NCBI GenBank assembly: GCA_025716855.1 | Contig: JAIXMQ010000042.1 | Span: 186,001-250,000 of the forward strand | DNA: 64,000 nt | Reading direction: 5' to 3' | From: Pilaira anomala | Taxonomy: Eukaryota; Mucoromycota; Mucoromycetes; Mucorales; Mucoraceae | Shown here: positions 46,425-58,844 of the stretch, piece by piece | Layout: every line of letters begins with the position of its first letter | Position numbering within the stretch: the first letter of the stretch is position 1 | Made by a program: the position numbers and the translations under genes | Notes under the pieces: generated by a model | What the model saw: only the letters and a program-made list of their open reading frames with translations | What the model was told of the DNA's origin: nothing | The model's database searches: none

Positions 46425-46719
46425 TTAATTCTTTTGGGTTGACCTTTAATATAATAAAGAGTTGATTATACTTTTCTTTTAAAATCTCAAGCACAATAAT
46501 TTTTGAGCTTTTAAAATAATGTATTGTATAATAGAATAAAAAAAAAAGGAGTGATTTGCATTTCTTTTTATTCGAGAAATGATCATAACTGGACTTTTGA
46601 CAGTAAATATTTTAAGAACCAAAACCTTTAAACAAAAATATTTTTTTATTTTTATATGGTAAAGAGCAACAAGCTTAAAAACTAAATAAAAAAAATTAAC
46701 TGTTCCTTAACAATCTTAC
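46425..46719. other. 3' flanks of two convergent genes
   Basis: A 295-bp spacer between the Stc1-domain stop and the stop of the minus-strand gene. AATAATAAAG and AATAAA-type poly(A) signals occur on both strands. Confidence 0.45.
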
Positions 46720-48087
46720 TCATTTAGGTGGAAAATATTTTACTCTTTCTTTTAAAGCCAAACGAGGACTTCTTCGTAAATCTTCTGGATATTCTGGAAT
46801 TTTACTTTTTTTCTTTCTCTTTGGATGATCGGCACCATTTGGAGAGAAAGCATGTAACACAACCTGCCCCTCTTTATTATCATCTTGGATTCCACCCTGT
46901 TGATTCGGGCCAAATTGAATATCCTGTGATTTTTGTGAATTTAATGATTCGTCGTTTAATACAATCATAGTTTTGCGTTTAAGAGGTAATAAACAATCTG
47001 TAGATTTAGTTTCTCCGGATATTTCTACAGGTTTCATACAGGTTTTATTTGGTGGTATGGTTGTTATCACATCCGTTAACCCAACAATTGTTGTGTTTTC
47101 CTCCTCCCCATCAAAATCGTCGGTATCCATGGCGTCATTATTTTCCGCTTTAGCTGGTTCTTTACCCATTATGGTTTTATCTTGAGTATGTTTAACAACG
47201 TTTTCATCCTCGGTAGGTTTGGCAATAGCAGTAACTTCTTCAATCTCAACATTTTCGAAGACAGTAACAACTTCTTCTGCCTCAGTAGGCTCGAAAATAT
47301 CTTTAGCTTCAGTAGACTCTACCGTGATAGCATGGTACTGAACCTTCTCAGCATCTCTTTCAATTTCTAGTACTGAGCTCATTGAGAATTGACCATTTTC
47401 TTCTGTGGCAGTGTTAGTAGCAGTAGTAGTTGCGCCATACACTTTATTATTTGAAAATCCAGTAAGTCTATCAGATAAAACTTCCATTGGGTAATCCTCG
47501 TCATTATCATCACAAGGATCAAATTCATTATTATTTTTCCAAGCATCAAATTCAACATCTTCATCTAAGCCAACAGATCCCTCCAAGATATTTGATACTT
47601 TCATCTTGGGGTCCTTTGTAGAGAAGCTTCTACCTGTTTCAGTCCTCTGCTGAGGAATTAAAAGTCCTTTTACTAAGCCAAGTTCAGCTTGAAGCGACTC
47701 AGGAATTGGAATTGGAGTTGGGGCTACAGTTATTTCATTCACAAACATTGATAAACATTCATGCAATTCCTTGAGAACATATCCATGTACAGTTACAGAT
47801 AATCCTTCTATTTTTGTTGGGTTAAAGAAACCATTATATGCTTTTGCTATCATGGATTTTTTCATTTTTAGAAAAATCTTCATTTCTCTGCAAAAAGAAA
47901 TAAGGAAGTTGATTATTATTTTTTTTTTTTTTTTATTGAACAAACATGCTTACGGATCTTGAGTGTAACAAAATATTCCAAAGGTTGAATCCTTTTCAAG
48001 CGAGCTTACAGTGACAGGAATAATCAATCCTTCTTCAATAGTTATTTTAATTCGGTTAGATGTATCCAAGTTGTTATCTTCTGTCAT
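46720..48087 (-). CDS. Acidic protein of unknown function (433 aa)
   Basis: Exon 48087-47954 (MTEDNNLDTSNRIKITIEEG) joins exon 47887-46720 in frame (1302 nt). The first 110 residues look folded (IIPVTVSSLEKDSTFGIFCY, MIAKAYNGFFNPTKIEGLSV, LKELHECLSMFVNEITV). The rest is acidic and disordered, with repeated EPTEAEEV/ATAKPTED-like units, and ends with a basic stretch KRKKKSKIPEYPEDLRRSPR LALKERVKYF. The C-terminal RRSPRLA looks like a nuclear/chromatin-type short motif, but no domain is recognised. A nuclear role is only inference from the basic tail. Confidence 0.75.
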
Positions 48088-49377
48088 TCTGGTTTCTTTT
48101 TTTAAAAAAAAAAAGAAAGCGAAAGAAAATGAGAGAAATAGCAACAAAATAAAAACTAATTTTGTTTTCATATCAATCACGATTAAACCAGTAAGGTTTA
48201 ATAATAAATTTAACTCTTTCGGTCCAGTGGTCAATCATATATACGCCTACATACAGCTGTAAGAGGTCTTGATACTTTCATACAAGATATAATTTCTACA
48301 AAGGAAGACAGGTTGCCATTAAAGAAAGACTGCACGGATATTTTTCTAAAAGGATGCTTACAAATTAACCTGTGTAAATACTTTATTATTTCTTTGTCTT
48401 GAATTGCTCTAGAACATACGCCAATCGCAAGTTAAACAATCGCCAAGTATAATCAGTTCATTATTTAGCATACATATTACTACTAAAACAGAGTAGCATC
48501 TACTTTTTCACTACTGATGCTCTGTTAAATAAGATGAAGGATGTACCTTAATAACAGTACTAATTAGTTTACATAACTGTCGGACTTAAATGAGAAAAGC
48601 ATTCATGTCTGATTCTAATTTTAGGCTATAGAGTCATTATCATAATTTAACAGGTTTGTTAACTCTGAAAAGTCGCGGATACATAGCCATTAAGCATAAT
48701 ACTAAATCTCTTTAATTACTAAAGAGAAATCTCTGTACATTTTACTATTCTTCTACTCCTCATTTGTAGTCAATCACTTTATATTTAAAAAAGTATTTTT
48801 TTTTTTTTTTTTTTGCCACGTTAAGTTATTTCTGGAATTATACATGTTTAATTGATTTGAATTAACTTGAATACAAACAAGCGCAAACCCAGTATATTAG
48901 AAAAAGCAATAATCAGAGTATCGGTTTAAAAAAACTGTTCCCTTTAAGTAGAGCCATTAAGCGTCACTCACCCATTCCCCCCCCCCAAATCACCTAGCTT
49001 TTTTTTTAAAAAAAAATGGGTAGGTGATGTTTAGTTTTTACCTTAATTTAAATCGATTTTGAGGTTAACTAAAGAGATGAGTACTATAAAGGTCCTTTAT
49101 CTTGAAAAAAAAAATATATGTATTACTCTTTCCTTTGTCAATGGCATTTTCTTTATTATGATTCATGAATTACATAAAGTTTCTCCTTATTTCTTTCTTT
49201 TTTTTTTATGAAAACGCTTATAGTTACTTTTAGACAAAAATTGAATATATTTATTATAAATAAAATCTATGAAGGTAAACAATACAAAATAATGATCTTA
49301 TTCCTATATAATGTGAAAACTTTTTTTGTTTTTTGTTTCCCGCACTTCTGTATTTTTTCTCTTTGACTTTTTCCCAC
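48088..49377. other. Intergenic with a GTAGGTGAT hairpin
   Basis: No gene is seen. At 48989-49033, AAATCACCTA and TAGGTGATGTTT flank a T(9)A(9) core, forming a perfect-stemmed hairpin beside a run of 10 C. Just upstream is CTTTAAGTAGAGCCATTAAG, reminiscent of the MITE ends elsewhere. Confidence 0.45.
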
Positions 49378-50717
49378 ATGATAATGGCTATATCACCAGG
49401 GTAAAATAGTATTGATATAACATCATGCATGAGATAATCAAGTTAACATTTATTTTAGCCCACCTCCTCCAAATATTGATACCAGTATTCCAGTCTTTCA
49501 AGAATATTGGCTTAAACTTGTAAATTGTAAAGTATATATAAATATAATTTTTATCAAAATACTAAGCCTTTTTTTTATAGTCTCTCTAGAAAAAAACGTT
49601 CCGGTTGTACCAGTAACAAAATACAACGAGTATATAAATCAAGAGAGAGACGCAGAAGGATTCTTCAAGCATGTTTATTTCACACCTGACAAAGTAGTCC
49701 TAATCTTTCAATATTCCACAGCATCACAAATCGTAATTGAAATCCCCAGTCTCTTACAACTCCGCGGTCAAGAGCATATTGGACGTATTGATGAACTAAT
49801 TCATGATGAAAGAGGCGAAATGATAATCGGCTTAACTATGAAAATGATTCAGTATGACATTAGATACATATCTTCAATTACATTTACGGCGTCACTTGTC
49901 TCCTCAGAAACGTATGCATCTTATTATTCAAATGATTCAATATATTCAAGAATCACACCAATGGAGTATTGCACATCGTGATCTCTCTACTTTAAACTAT
50001 ATGATTGATTTAGAAAATAAAGATGATGAACCACGACTTTATTTGATTGATTTTGGTAAAGCAGTATTTTATGATCTTCAAGCCTCAATGGAATGGTGGG
50101 TGGCTACTGAAGATGATAGATTAAGGGAACTTGATCTCAGACCACAAACAAAGGAAGAATTAGATGAATGGTGTGAAAAATTACCAGAATTCCCGGCAAG
50201 ATTAAATCACGGTTATCTACGCTCCAGATCTATTCAGACTTTACCTTGTTCGAACAAACATACCGATCTCTTACCTTACCTGATTAACCCTGCTGCAGAA
50301 GATATTTATTCTTTGAGAATTATTATCTGGGAAACTATTCAAGGTATAGTTCCTTAGGTCGGAATTTCTGATTTGGAAACTTTAAGAGTAACGGTAGATA
50401 CTGATTTGAATATTGATGCCATCTTGTTGGAAAAAATAATGTCTGGTCTTACAAGTATTCGATTCTTAAAGATGTTTTTGCGTGTGAATGCTGATGATCG
50501 TAGATCTTCAAATGATATATTAATATGGATTCAACAGCCGGAAGTTCAAAACGCTTTGATTAAAGAATGGAAGCTTCCAAGAAAGGGAATAAGAAGATCA
50601 GGAAGAATTGTGGCAAACTCAAGAAGAAAAGCAGCAGCAAATCCAGCAGCAAACTCAATAGCAAGAAGTTCCAAGGGAATAACAAAGCAAGTATCAGCAG
50701 TAATAAAAAAAAGCTAA
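49378..50717 (+). pseudogene. Protein kinase-like pseudogene
   Basis: A short first exon at 49378 (MIMAISPG) and two further exons lead into a kinase-like domain. The catalytic loop reads IAHRDLSTLNYMIDLEN and the metal-binding motif LIDFGKAVFY. A frameshift near 49848 separates IIGLTMKMIQ from MTLDTYLQLHLRRHL. An in-frame TAG at about 50356 (GIVP-stop-VGISD) interrupts the C-lobe before LRVNADDRRSSNDILIWI. The strand that usually holds the ATP-binding Lys reads QIVIEIPSLLQL, without it. The C-terminus is basic. The frameshift, stop and missing Lys indicate a dead gene. Confidence 0.7.
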
Positions 50718-50820
50718 TGATAGAGGTGTCCACTGGTGGTAAATAAAAAGAAAGTTAAAAATATAATTCCAATGCTTGCAACGAGGGGCATAGTGCAATA
50801 ACTCGTGAAATCCCGTTCAT

Positions 50821-51459
50821 TTATTGAATTACCAGTACCATATCTTTCATATGCCACTTTAAGTGAACGAACCGTACCTCTCCTATCTTTAAGAAAAACT
50901 CAGTGACACTGGATGGTTCGATTCCAGGTTCTTCGAGGGCGAAAACAACGGTCAAAGATGTCTTTTCTGTTTTCAACATTACTTCTCCTGACCGAAAACC
51001 CTCACTCGAATATTCAATACATAAATCTCTATATACATCATTTATATGTATAATCTCCAACGAAGCCCTCGTTAAATGCTGTATATTTAATGGAAAACAC
51101 ACAGTAAACATCGGTGTGATCAATATATATCGTATAAAATCAAATACAACGTTTGCTAGGACAAAGGTTTTTAATAAGCGGAAATATATAGGGTCTGTGC
51201 ATTTAAAGGACAAGTTTTCCAATTGTGGGCAGTCTTCTATCATTTTATCAAAAAAACTCAATGGGTTCTCATTTGAATGGTATATCAATTCAATACATTG
51301 TAATCTACAAGTTTTGTTTGAACTAATTGCTACCCTAGAATACATAATGTCCAACAATGCTGCTTGCCACTCTTTGCACGTAAGTTGACTTTGTGCCAAA
51401 TCTTCTAGTTCCAAATATCTAAACGTTTGTCTTAACGTTTCTAGAGGTAGTTTCCGCAT
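50821..51459 (-). CDS. Short F-box protein (212 aa)
   Basis: The N-terminal 45 residues form an F-box: LPLETLRQTFRYLELEDLAQ and SQLTCKEWQAALLDIMYSRV. F-box proteins recruit targets to SCF ubiquitin ligases through Skp1. The region after residue 60 (FFDKMIEDCPQLENLSFKC) resembles the leucine-rich part of mucoralean F-box proteins but is short, since many such proteins exceed 400 residues. A truncated or internally deleted family member is likely. The frame is open throughout and convergent with the kinase pseudogene. Confidence 0.65.
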   Translation of the reverse strand: MRKLPLETLRQTFRYLELEDLAQSQLTCKEWQAALLDIMYSRVAISSNKTCRLQCIELIYHSNENPLSFFDKMIEDCPQLENLSFKCTDPIYFRLLKTFVLANVVFDFIRYILITPMFTVCFPLNIQHLTRASLEIIHINDVYRDLCIEYSSEGFRSGEVMLKTEKTSLTVVFALEEPGIEPSSVTEFFLKIGEVRFVHLKWHMKDMVLVIQ

Positions 51460-51866
51460 TGCTGAAAATAAAGAAAACTGTTTCAGTTAATTATATTGTC
51501 CTTTGACTAAGTCAAGTTGGATCAAGGCACAAAACAGAGTCATGTCACGTTATTACGCGTAGCACACAGAAAAATAAAATGGTCAACGAAAAGCTTAATA
51601 TAAATACGACTCAAATTTAACTATAATCTCGAGAAACTGCTATTATCATCATCATCATATCAAACATTATATTACTGCTGAAACATGTACATCTAGTACG
51701 CATTTGTCTAGAGCTATCAATTTTGCTCACTTTTACAATCGGTGACACTAAACCCCCCCCCCCCCATTTATCAGCATAAAACCTTCCCAACTACAATGAC
51801 CATAATTAAGATTCTAAAGTAGATACCAGCCATACTGAAGTCATACAACTTGATTCATGGTTTAGC

Positions 51867-51902
<36 letters not shown>

Positions 51903-53798
51903 AGTTACTGCTTAACTTTTTTTAATCCAAATTGACAAACTAAGAGACCGGGACCTTGTGATAACTCACTTTTTGGTTCGGATGGATTGGTTTTAACTCT
52001 TTTTTTTTTTCGGCTTGAGTTTAAACGTAGCATATAATTCATTTTTGTTGACTTGGAGGGATGTAGGCTATAAACTCATTTTCGGGTTGATCGGATAGGT
52101 TATAACTCATTTTTTTCTATAAAGGAATTAGGTAGTGCTATGGTTCATCACTCTAATAGTGGCAATACCTTGGTAAAAAGTATAGTAGTACAGCACACCA
52201 AAAGCGCGGGATAAACTAGAAAATAAACAGTAAAAGATTTATCAGTTGACAGCAACAACAACAAAAAAATAAGGAGAATATATATACTAGTTACTCTTAT
52301 TGGTCATGATTACAATAGAGTATAAAAAGCGAGAAAAAAAAAAGATAGACACTGCACAGATGTATATCTTTCTTATCTGAGGTCATTCCCTTTTTATTTT
52401 TTATAGTGAATCGTATTAATAGTTAGTTTAAAGCGATGATGCAGGAATGATTTTCCCTTTTGTTTGTTTGTAAATTTTTTTTTGATTGATGGCTTCTTTG
52501 TAATACAGCATTTATTAATGTGTTCAAATGAGAAGGAACAGGCTCCTCTGGACTTTGATCAAATGCGATGAATGATCATCAGTTGGTAAATAGATCAAAC
52601 AGAATCATACACAAACAATATGAATCTTATTGTTGATATGTAAAATATAGGTCATTTGATTTTTTTTTTTTGAGAGCCATAAAACCGTTAAAATCAGTAT
52701 GATGATGTATATATGCAATAAATGTACTGATGACAAATAAACAAAGATGATAAGAGAGAAATACTTGTTGCATTCAGCTGCTATAGTTTCCAGACACATG
52801 TACCGAGTCTGTCATGGTACGGTGCACACCACAAGTTTATGGTGTAATGAGAAAAAAAAAAAAGTTGGGTTTCATGCATCAACATTGAACGTGAATTAGG
52901 TACCACATCCAAACAATAGATTTAGAAAAAAAAGATATATCGAATTACTGAAAAGTTTTTATACGTTAATCGATTCATCCAAGGGAATATAGAAATGAAG
53001 ATAGCTTACCATCATCCTAATGAACTAAAAAGAGCCCTCAATTTACTCATTCATAATAGAGTTTTAACCTTAAAAAAACTGGGGCTTTTTTTTTTTAAAA
53101 AAAAAAAAGACAGTTGTTGAATTTTTCCAAATGATTTGTTTCCATGGGTTCGAATTGTGTAATACAAAAGCTAATGCAAATCACAAAAAAAGTAATTTGT
53201 ACCTCATGTAAAACTGAATTTTAAACGACGTGTAACCGTAACTGAAGGCGTATTTTAACAATAAAGCAGAAGAAAAAAAAAATATGTTTTCCAATTGAAT
53301 CGAAATTCGTAAATATTTTTGAATAATTTGGTAGTTTATATACATGATAATTGTTTACGACTTGTAAGACTCAAAGGGATACTATCTATTATTCAAGGAG
53401 AGGTAATAGAGAAAGAGAGAAAATAAAGTGTAGGAATCCTTACTTAACAAGGTTAATGCTCAAAAAGAACAAGTCCGAAAAAAAAGGGACTTTCAATATT
53501 AGTTGTAATAGATCCTTTTCAATACACATGAATTCATCGTACTATTCATTCAATGCATTCAACATTTAATTTAACTAATATTTTTATTTAAAAAAGACAT
53601 TTTTTTTTTTACTATTAAATAAAAAAGAAGCCAAAAGAAACAAATGTACCACACATTAAAGTTTAACATATACAAAAAAAAAAAAAAATATCAAATAAAG
53701 TAAAAAAAAAAGGGGGGGTGGAGTGGGGAAACATTCTCTTTCCTCTCTCTCTTCTTTTTTTTTTTTTACTTCTTCCTTTTCCCTTTTTCCGACTTTGT
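51460..53798. other. Long intergenic region with degenerate repeats
   Basis: No gene is supported. C(13) near 51753, A(34) near 51868 and a diverged tandem of ATAACTCATTTTT-type units between 51960 and 52110 are the visible structures. A GGTTCGAATTG near 53153 resembles a tRNA B box but has no tRNA around it. Confidence 0.4.
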
Positions 53799-56302
53799 AT
53801 GCTTCGTCAATTAAATAATATATCTCGGTTAACTACTTCGTCAATAAAGTATGCAGCAAATAACACAGCAGCGCTCGTTGGACTAAGCGCTTCATCGCGG
53901 GACGATCCAGCTTTACCTTCTCCACAACTCATTGCATATTGGATTACTGAAACTCAAAGGGGTTTGGTAAAAAAAAAAAAAAAAAAAAAAAACAAAAAAC
54001 AAAAAAAAAAGAAAGAATATAAAGTCAATTGACATTACTATCATAGGACGCCTTTTTTAACGACGAGTTCGAATTAGCACAAATAATATTTTTACAACAT
54101 CATGAGGAATCACCGTTTCATGCAGTTGGGTTTGCTTTGATTGCCTATGTAGAAGCCATGCTCGGTTTTGAAACCGAAAAGATCTTGACTGCTTTAGACC
54201 GTATTGCAGCAGCCGAGGTATTATCACGGCAATTTGCTAAGAAGGCCAGAAAGAGGAGCTGGCATAATCGAAAGTCACCCGAGGATGAATTAGAAGATCC
54301 ATTCTGTCTAGATGAAAAGCAACCACAGCCGAATAAACGTATCAAGACCGCAGAGATTCAATATGAATTATTAGCCACCAATTGTATGCTCATGTCCTCT
54401 ACCATCCAATTCTTACGAAATAGTTGGATAGAGTATATGAAGGCTGCTTATAAATTAAGAAAGGCTTATAAATTATATGAACAAATGTTTGAATCTTTGA
54501 CAGGACAAAAGGCTTCTGAATATGCTCATATCCTAAAGACAACTACAGCTGACCCTCTTTTTGAACAACAACAACAGCCAGAGAATAGTCCATCACTTTC
54601 TTCTTTATTAGCAAATTCAACACATGTAAAATCTTCTTGGACCGAAAAGAGAATTAGTTTATTTCATATACCAACCACAACATCATCTAGGAAATCAAGT
54701 CTAGATAGTCATAAAAGTAATAAACTGAAACGTAGACCAATGTCAAACTTGGACTCATTATGTAGTATTGAAAACATGCCATCCTCATGCGATTCATTTA
54801 TCGTGATTGATAATGCGATTGAAAGTGGTATCTTTTTTGGCACAGGTTTATTCAGTCTTATATTTTCACTTTTACCACCGCGAGGTAAATAAGCACAGAA
54901 TTTGTATAAAAGGGTATACCTAATCTGACCTTCATCATTTATTTACAGTAAATCGTATCTTAAATACACTTGGATTCCATTCTTCTCGACCTTTTGCATT
55001 ACACTTATTACAACGATCATTTAAAAATCAAGGATTATATTCTTCACTCTCCGCACTTTCATTACTAGCATATTATACCAACCTATCATTATTTATTCAC
55101 CCACAATTATTACCCAACTCATTAAGTCTAGAGAACGCAAGACAAACATTGGATCAAATGAAGACTTTCTTTCCTCATGGTAAAATATGGAAATTACTAG
55201 AAGGAAAGTTATGTAAGATGGAAGGTAAAACTCGACGCGGTGTAGAGATCTTGAGAGATGCTAGACGTAGAGATAATACAAGACAGCAACATAAGAAGAA
55301 GGAAGGAGGGAAATCCAACGTAACTGAATTAGCTCAACTTCAAGCTTTAGCAGTCTATGAAATGGGATGGTAAAGTAGTATATCAAAAAAAAAAAAAAAA
55401 CTTTTCTAAAAACAACTTTTTTTTTTTTTTTTTTTTTTTTTAGGGGCCAAATCTTTTTAGGTGATTATTTTCAAGCAGCAGAAACTTTTTTCAGGTTAGA
55501 AAGTATGAATAATTGGTCTAGAGCATTTTACCATTACATAGCCACATGCTGTATGTTTGCAGACGAAGAATACGATAAATCCGCACTTGAATTCATGCAA
55601 ATCCCAAGCATTTTAAAACGAAAAAGACATTTAGGCGGAAGATTATTACCCAACGAAATCTTTGCAGAAAGAAAGATCAAGCACTGGAAATCCAAACGAC
55701 ACCAACTCTACGGAACCACGGAAGAAAGCACCTTAGATGGATACAGCCTTAAGCGTGTCGTGGTCGTACACCCACTCTGGGAACTCATTTACCTCTGGAA
55801 CGGTTTCTCTCAACTCACGCCCAACACGTTGCAACACATGAAACAAACAATTGAAGGCAATTTAGCCACACTCTCCAAAGATGAAATTGGGTCCGATATG
55901 TCACAACTGTATTTACTGTTAGGTGTGAGTGTACGAGAATTAGGCGATTATGATTTAGCAGACATGTATTTAAGACAATCGATCTGGTATGAGGATCCTT
56001 CGAGTGAAGATAGATGGGTGATACCACATGCATTGTATGAAATGGCTGCACTTTGTTGCTTTCAACTCATGCAAACAAATGACGCTAACAAACAAAACTT
56101 GTTGTACAAGGATGCTCATGATTGGTTACAGAAATCCGAAAAGCATTTGGCGCATAAACATCATCATCATCATCATCATCATTCTCATCATTCTCATCAG
56201 CATGAGTCGGTTACTTCGGATAATACGGGTGATTCGGATTGGGATAGTAGACTTCATGTACGGTGTCAACTTTTAATTGAAAAATTAGAGGATTTTCAGT
56301 AA
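53799..56302 (+). CDS. IML2: IML2/TTC39 family tetratricopeptide protein (761 aa)
   Basis: Exons 53799-53966, 54047-54884, 54949-55369 and 55444-56302 join in frame (2286 nt). The family signature is ESGIFFGTGLFSLIFSLLPP followed by RVNRILNTLGFHSSR. TPR-like helices follow (MSQLYLLLGVSVRELGDYDL and DMYLRQSIWYE). In yeast Iml2 helps clear inclusion bodies through lipid droplets; animal TTC39 proteins are related. A His-rich tract (eight His, then HSHHSHQH) lies near the C-terminus. Intron 1 opens GTAAAAA with a run of 20 or more A. Confidence 0.88.
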
Positions 56303-56729
56303 AACAAGTTTTTTTTAATGCAAGAAGCGAGTAAAAAACTCCCCCCCCTTTTTTTTTTTCTTCTCTCCGCTATAAAAAGTAGGTAAAAAACTAATAAAAA
56401 AAAAAAAAAAAAGAAAAGAGTTGTTTCATAAGCAGACTATTTTCAATATAAAAGTAATGTGTCATTCTATTTCGAAACGTATAGAGTGTAAAGGCATTGA
56501 CTGTATTAAAATTTGATAGTTTTAGATTGAATTCAGATTATTTAATAAAATATGCTCTTTTTTTGGGTTAGGGTTTACATGTGAGAGAGAGAGAGTTGGA
56601 CTGGTTTTTATTTTTTTTCCCCACATTATAAAATTTGCTCCTTTTTTTAACTTTCCCCCTCCCCCCTCTTTTTTTTTTTTTTTTCTCTCACTTTTTTTTC
56701 TATTACTAATAAATAATAAAAAAAAAAAG
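56303..56729. promoter_or_regulatory. Spacer and promoter of the thiolase gene
   Basis: Homopolymer-rich spacer (C8T11, A15, T17) ending in a pyrimidine tract just before ATG 56730. No specific factor site is recognised. Confidence 0.35.
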
Positions 56730-58281
56730 ATGGTTTCTAATAAAGTCTATGTCGTTGGTGTTGGTATGTCTAAATTCATCAAGCCTCGTGGTGAAGTAGA
56801 TTATCCTGGTAAAAAAAAAAAAAAAAAAAAAGGAACTTACCATAAAAAAAAAAAAAAAAGAAATGATAAATTAAATCCAAATATACAGAATTCGCACTTG
56901 AAGCAGCTGTAAAAGCGTTAAATGATGCTGGTGTAAGTTATGACGCAGTTGAATTTGCAGCTGTAGGATATGTATTTGCAGATAGTACGGCCGGACAACG
57001 TGTATTATATCAACTGGGTATGACTCAAATCCCCATCATCAACGTCAACAATAATTGTTCTACTGGATCCACAGCACTTTATCAAGCACGGAATGCAGTT
57101 GCCTCAGGCCAAGTAGATTGTGCTATGGCTTTAGGTTTTGAAAGAATGGCAAGAGGTTCACTTGGATCTACTTTTAGTGATCGAACCAACCCACTCGGTA
57201 AAACCAATTTTCCTTTTCTTAATATATATACATTTCATTCACCCCCCATCCCCCTCCCCTCTTTCGATTAGATCACGTCAATATTGTCATGGCAACTGAA
57301 CGTGGCTTTGATCCAAAATCACCACCTGCAGCACAAATCTTTGGTAATGCTGGTATTGCCTATATGGAAAAATACGGAGCCAATGCACGTCATCTTGCTC
57401 AAATTGCTGAAAAGAACCATCGTCATAGCGCCTTGAACCCATACTCTCAATTCCGAGACATTTACAGTTTAGACCAAGTAGAGCAATCACCTAAAGTATT
57501 TGGACCCTTGACCAAACTTCAATGCTGTCCTACTTCTGACGGTGCAGGTTGTTCGATTGTAGCCAGTGAAGCGTTTGTAGAGAGACATCAGTTATGGGAT
57601 CAAGCGGTTGAGATCGTGTCTCAGGTGATGGCGACTGATTCTCCTCGTATGTTGAGCACGGACGCTATTGAATGGGCAGGATGTGATATGACGCGTCGTG
57701 CTGCAGCTGAAGCGTATCAAAAGGCAGGGATCACAGCTAAAGACGTGCAAGTGATTGAACTTCATGATTGTTTCTCTGCAAATGAACTCTTGACGTATGA
57801 TGGGCTTGGATTGACACCTGAAGGAAAAGCACATACTTTGATTGATGAAGGAAATAATACGTATGGTGGTAAATATGTTGTTAATCCTTCAGGTGGATTG
57901 ATTTCTAAAGGACATCCATTGGGTGCCACAGGTCTTGCTCAATGCACAGGTAAAAAAAAAAAAAAAAAAAAAAAGAAAGAAAAGTTGAACATTATTTATT
58001 AACTCTGCCTTTTTTTTTTTTTTTTGTTAGAACTCGTTTGGCAGTTACGTCACTGGACTGGCGATCGTCAAGTGGCAAATGCAACCTACGCACTTCAGCA
58101 TAATGTTGGGTTAGGTGGAGCAGTAGTGATCACAATCTATAAAAAGGCAACCAAGACCTCTAGTCAACCTCGTGTGGGTTATAACCCTGCAGTAGAAGCA
58201 AGACCGATCACGCAAGAGGATTATAATAAAGCTGCTTCCAAGGAAAAGAACAGAGCTGAATTCTTACAAGCTAAATTATAA
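56730..58281 (+). CDS. Peroxisomal SCP2-type 3-ketoacyl-CoA thiolase (438 aa)
   Basis: The enzyme cleaves 3-ketoacyl-CoA in peroxisomal beta-oxidation. Exons 56730-56808, 56889-57197, 57272-57949 and 58031-58281 join in frame (1317 nt). Visible are [16 protein letters not shown], the nucleophile cysteine in [40 protein letters not shown] and [20 protein letters not shown]. This is the SCPx thiolase subtype, without the C-terminal SCP2 lipid-binding domain found in animal SCPx. The protein ends AKL, a PTS1-type peroxisome signal. Two introns start GTAAAAA with long A runs. Confidence 0.93.
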
Positions 58282-58844
58282 ATGATTAAATTATTCTGAA
58301 ACGTAACTTGTCACGTTGCTTTGTTTTTAACCAAATGACGATTTAACTAAATGTGGTTGTCCCGACTTTTTTTTTTTTTTTTTTTCATTGTGATTTTTTT
58401 TTTTTTTTGAAGAAGAAGAATGAGAGTGGATGCGTTTTATTTATTAAGGGGGGGGGGGGGGGGGCAAAGTAAATTTCTATTGGTGATTGTGATAAAGAAA
58501 AGAGAAAGAGAGAAAAAGAAGAGAGAGAGGCCTCTGACTACTTATAAATAGCTTATTTGCGAGTGTGTGACGACCTATTCTTATAAACGATGAACTGACG
58601 CTTATTTTTTTTTTTTAAAAATAGATTTTTTGTTTGTCACTCACTCACACACACACTGACACTCACTTTTTTGCTTTTTGCTCTCCTAAATAAAATGGTT
58701 ACCAGGGCAATTAAAAAAAGACTAAAAAGGAATTAGTTTTTTTTTTTTTTTTTTTTTTTATTTAAAAATAAATAAATATTTTTTATTTTTTCCCTTTTTC
58801 TTTTTTATTATTTACATATAAAAATTTTCCCTTTTTTTTCTTAC
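58282..58844. other. Intergenic with a G(17) run
   Basis: No gene is seen. T(19) near 58368, G(17) at 58448-58464, a GA-rich tract and a CT-rich segment precede the next gene. A short TTTTTTTTTAAAAATAG palindrome lies near 58605. Confidence 0.4.

Noticed and set aside
50903..51388. Plus-strand 161-codon frame
   Set aside because: It is antisense to the F-box gene, which has a recognisable domain.
53145..53170. tRNA B-box-like GGTTCGAATTG
   Set aside because: No A box, acceptor stem or anticodon stem could be placed around it.
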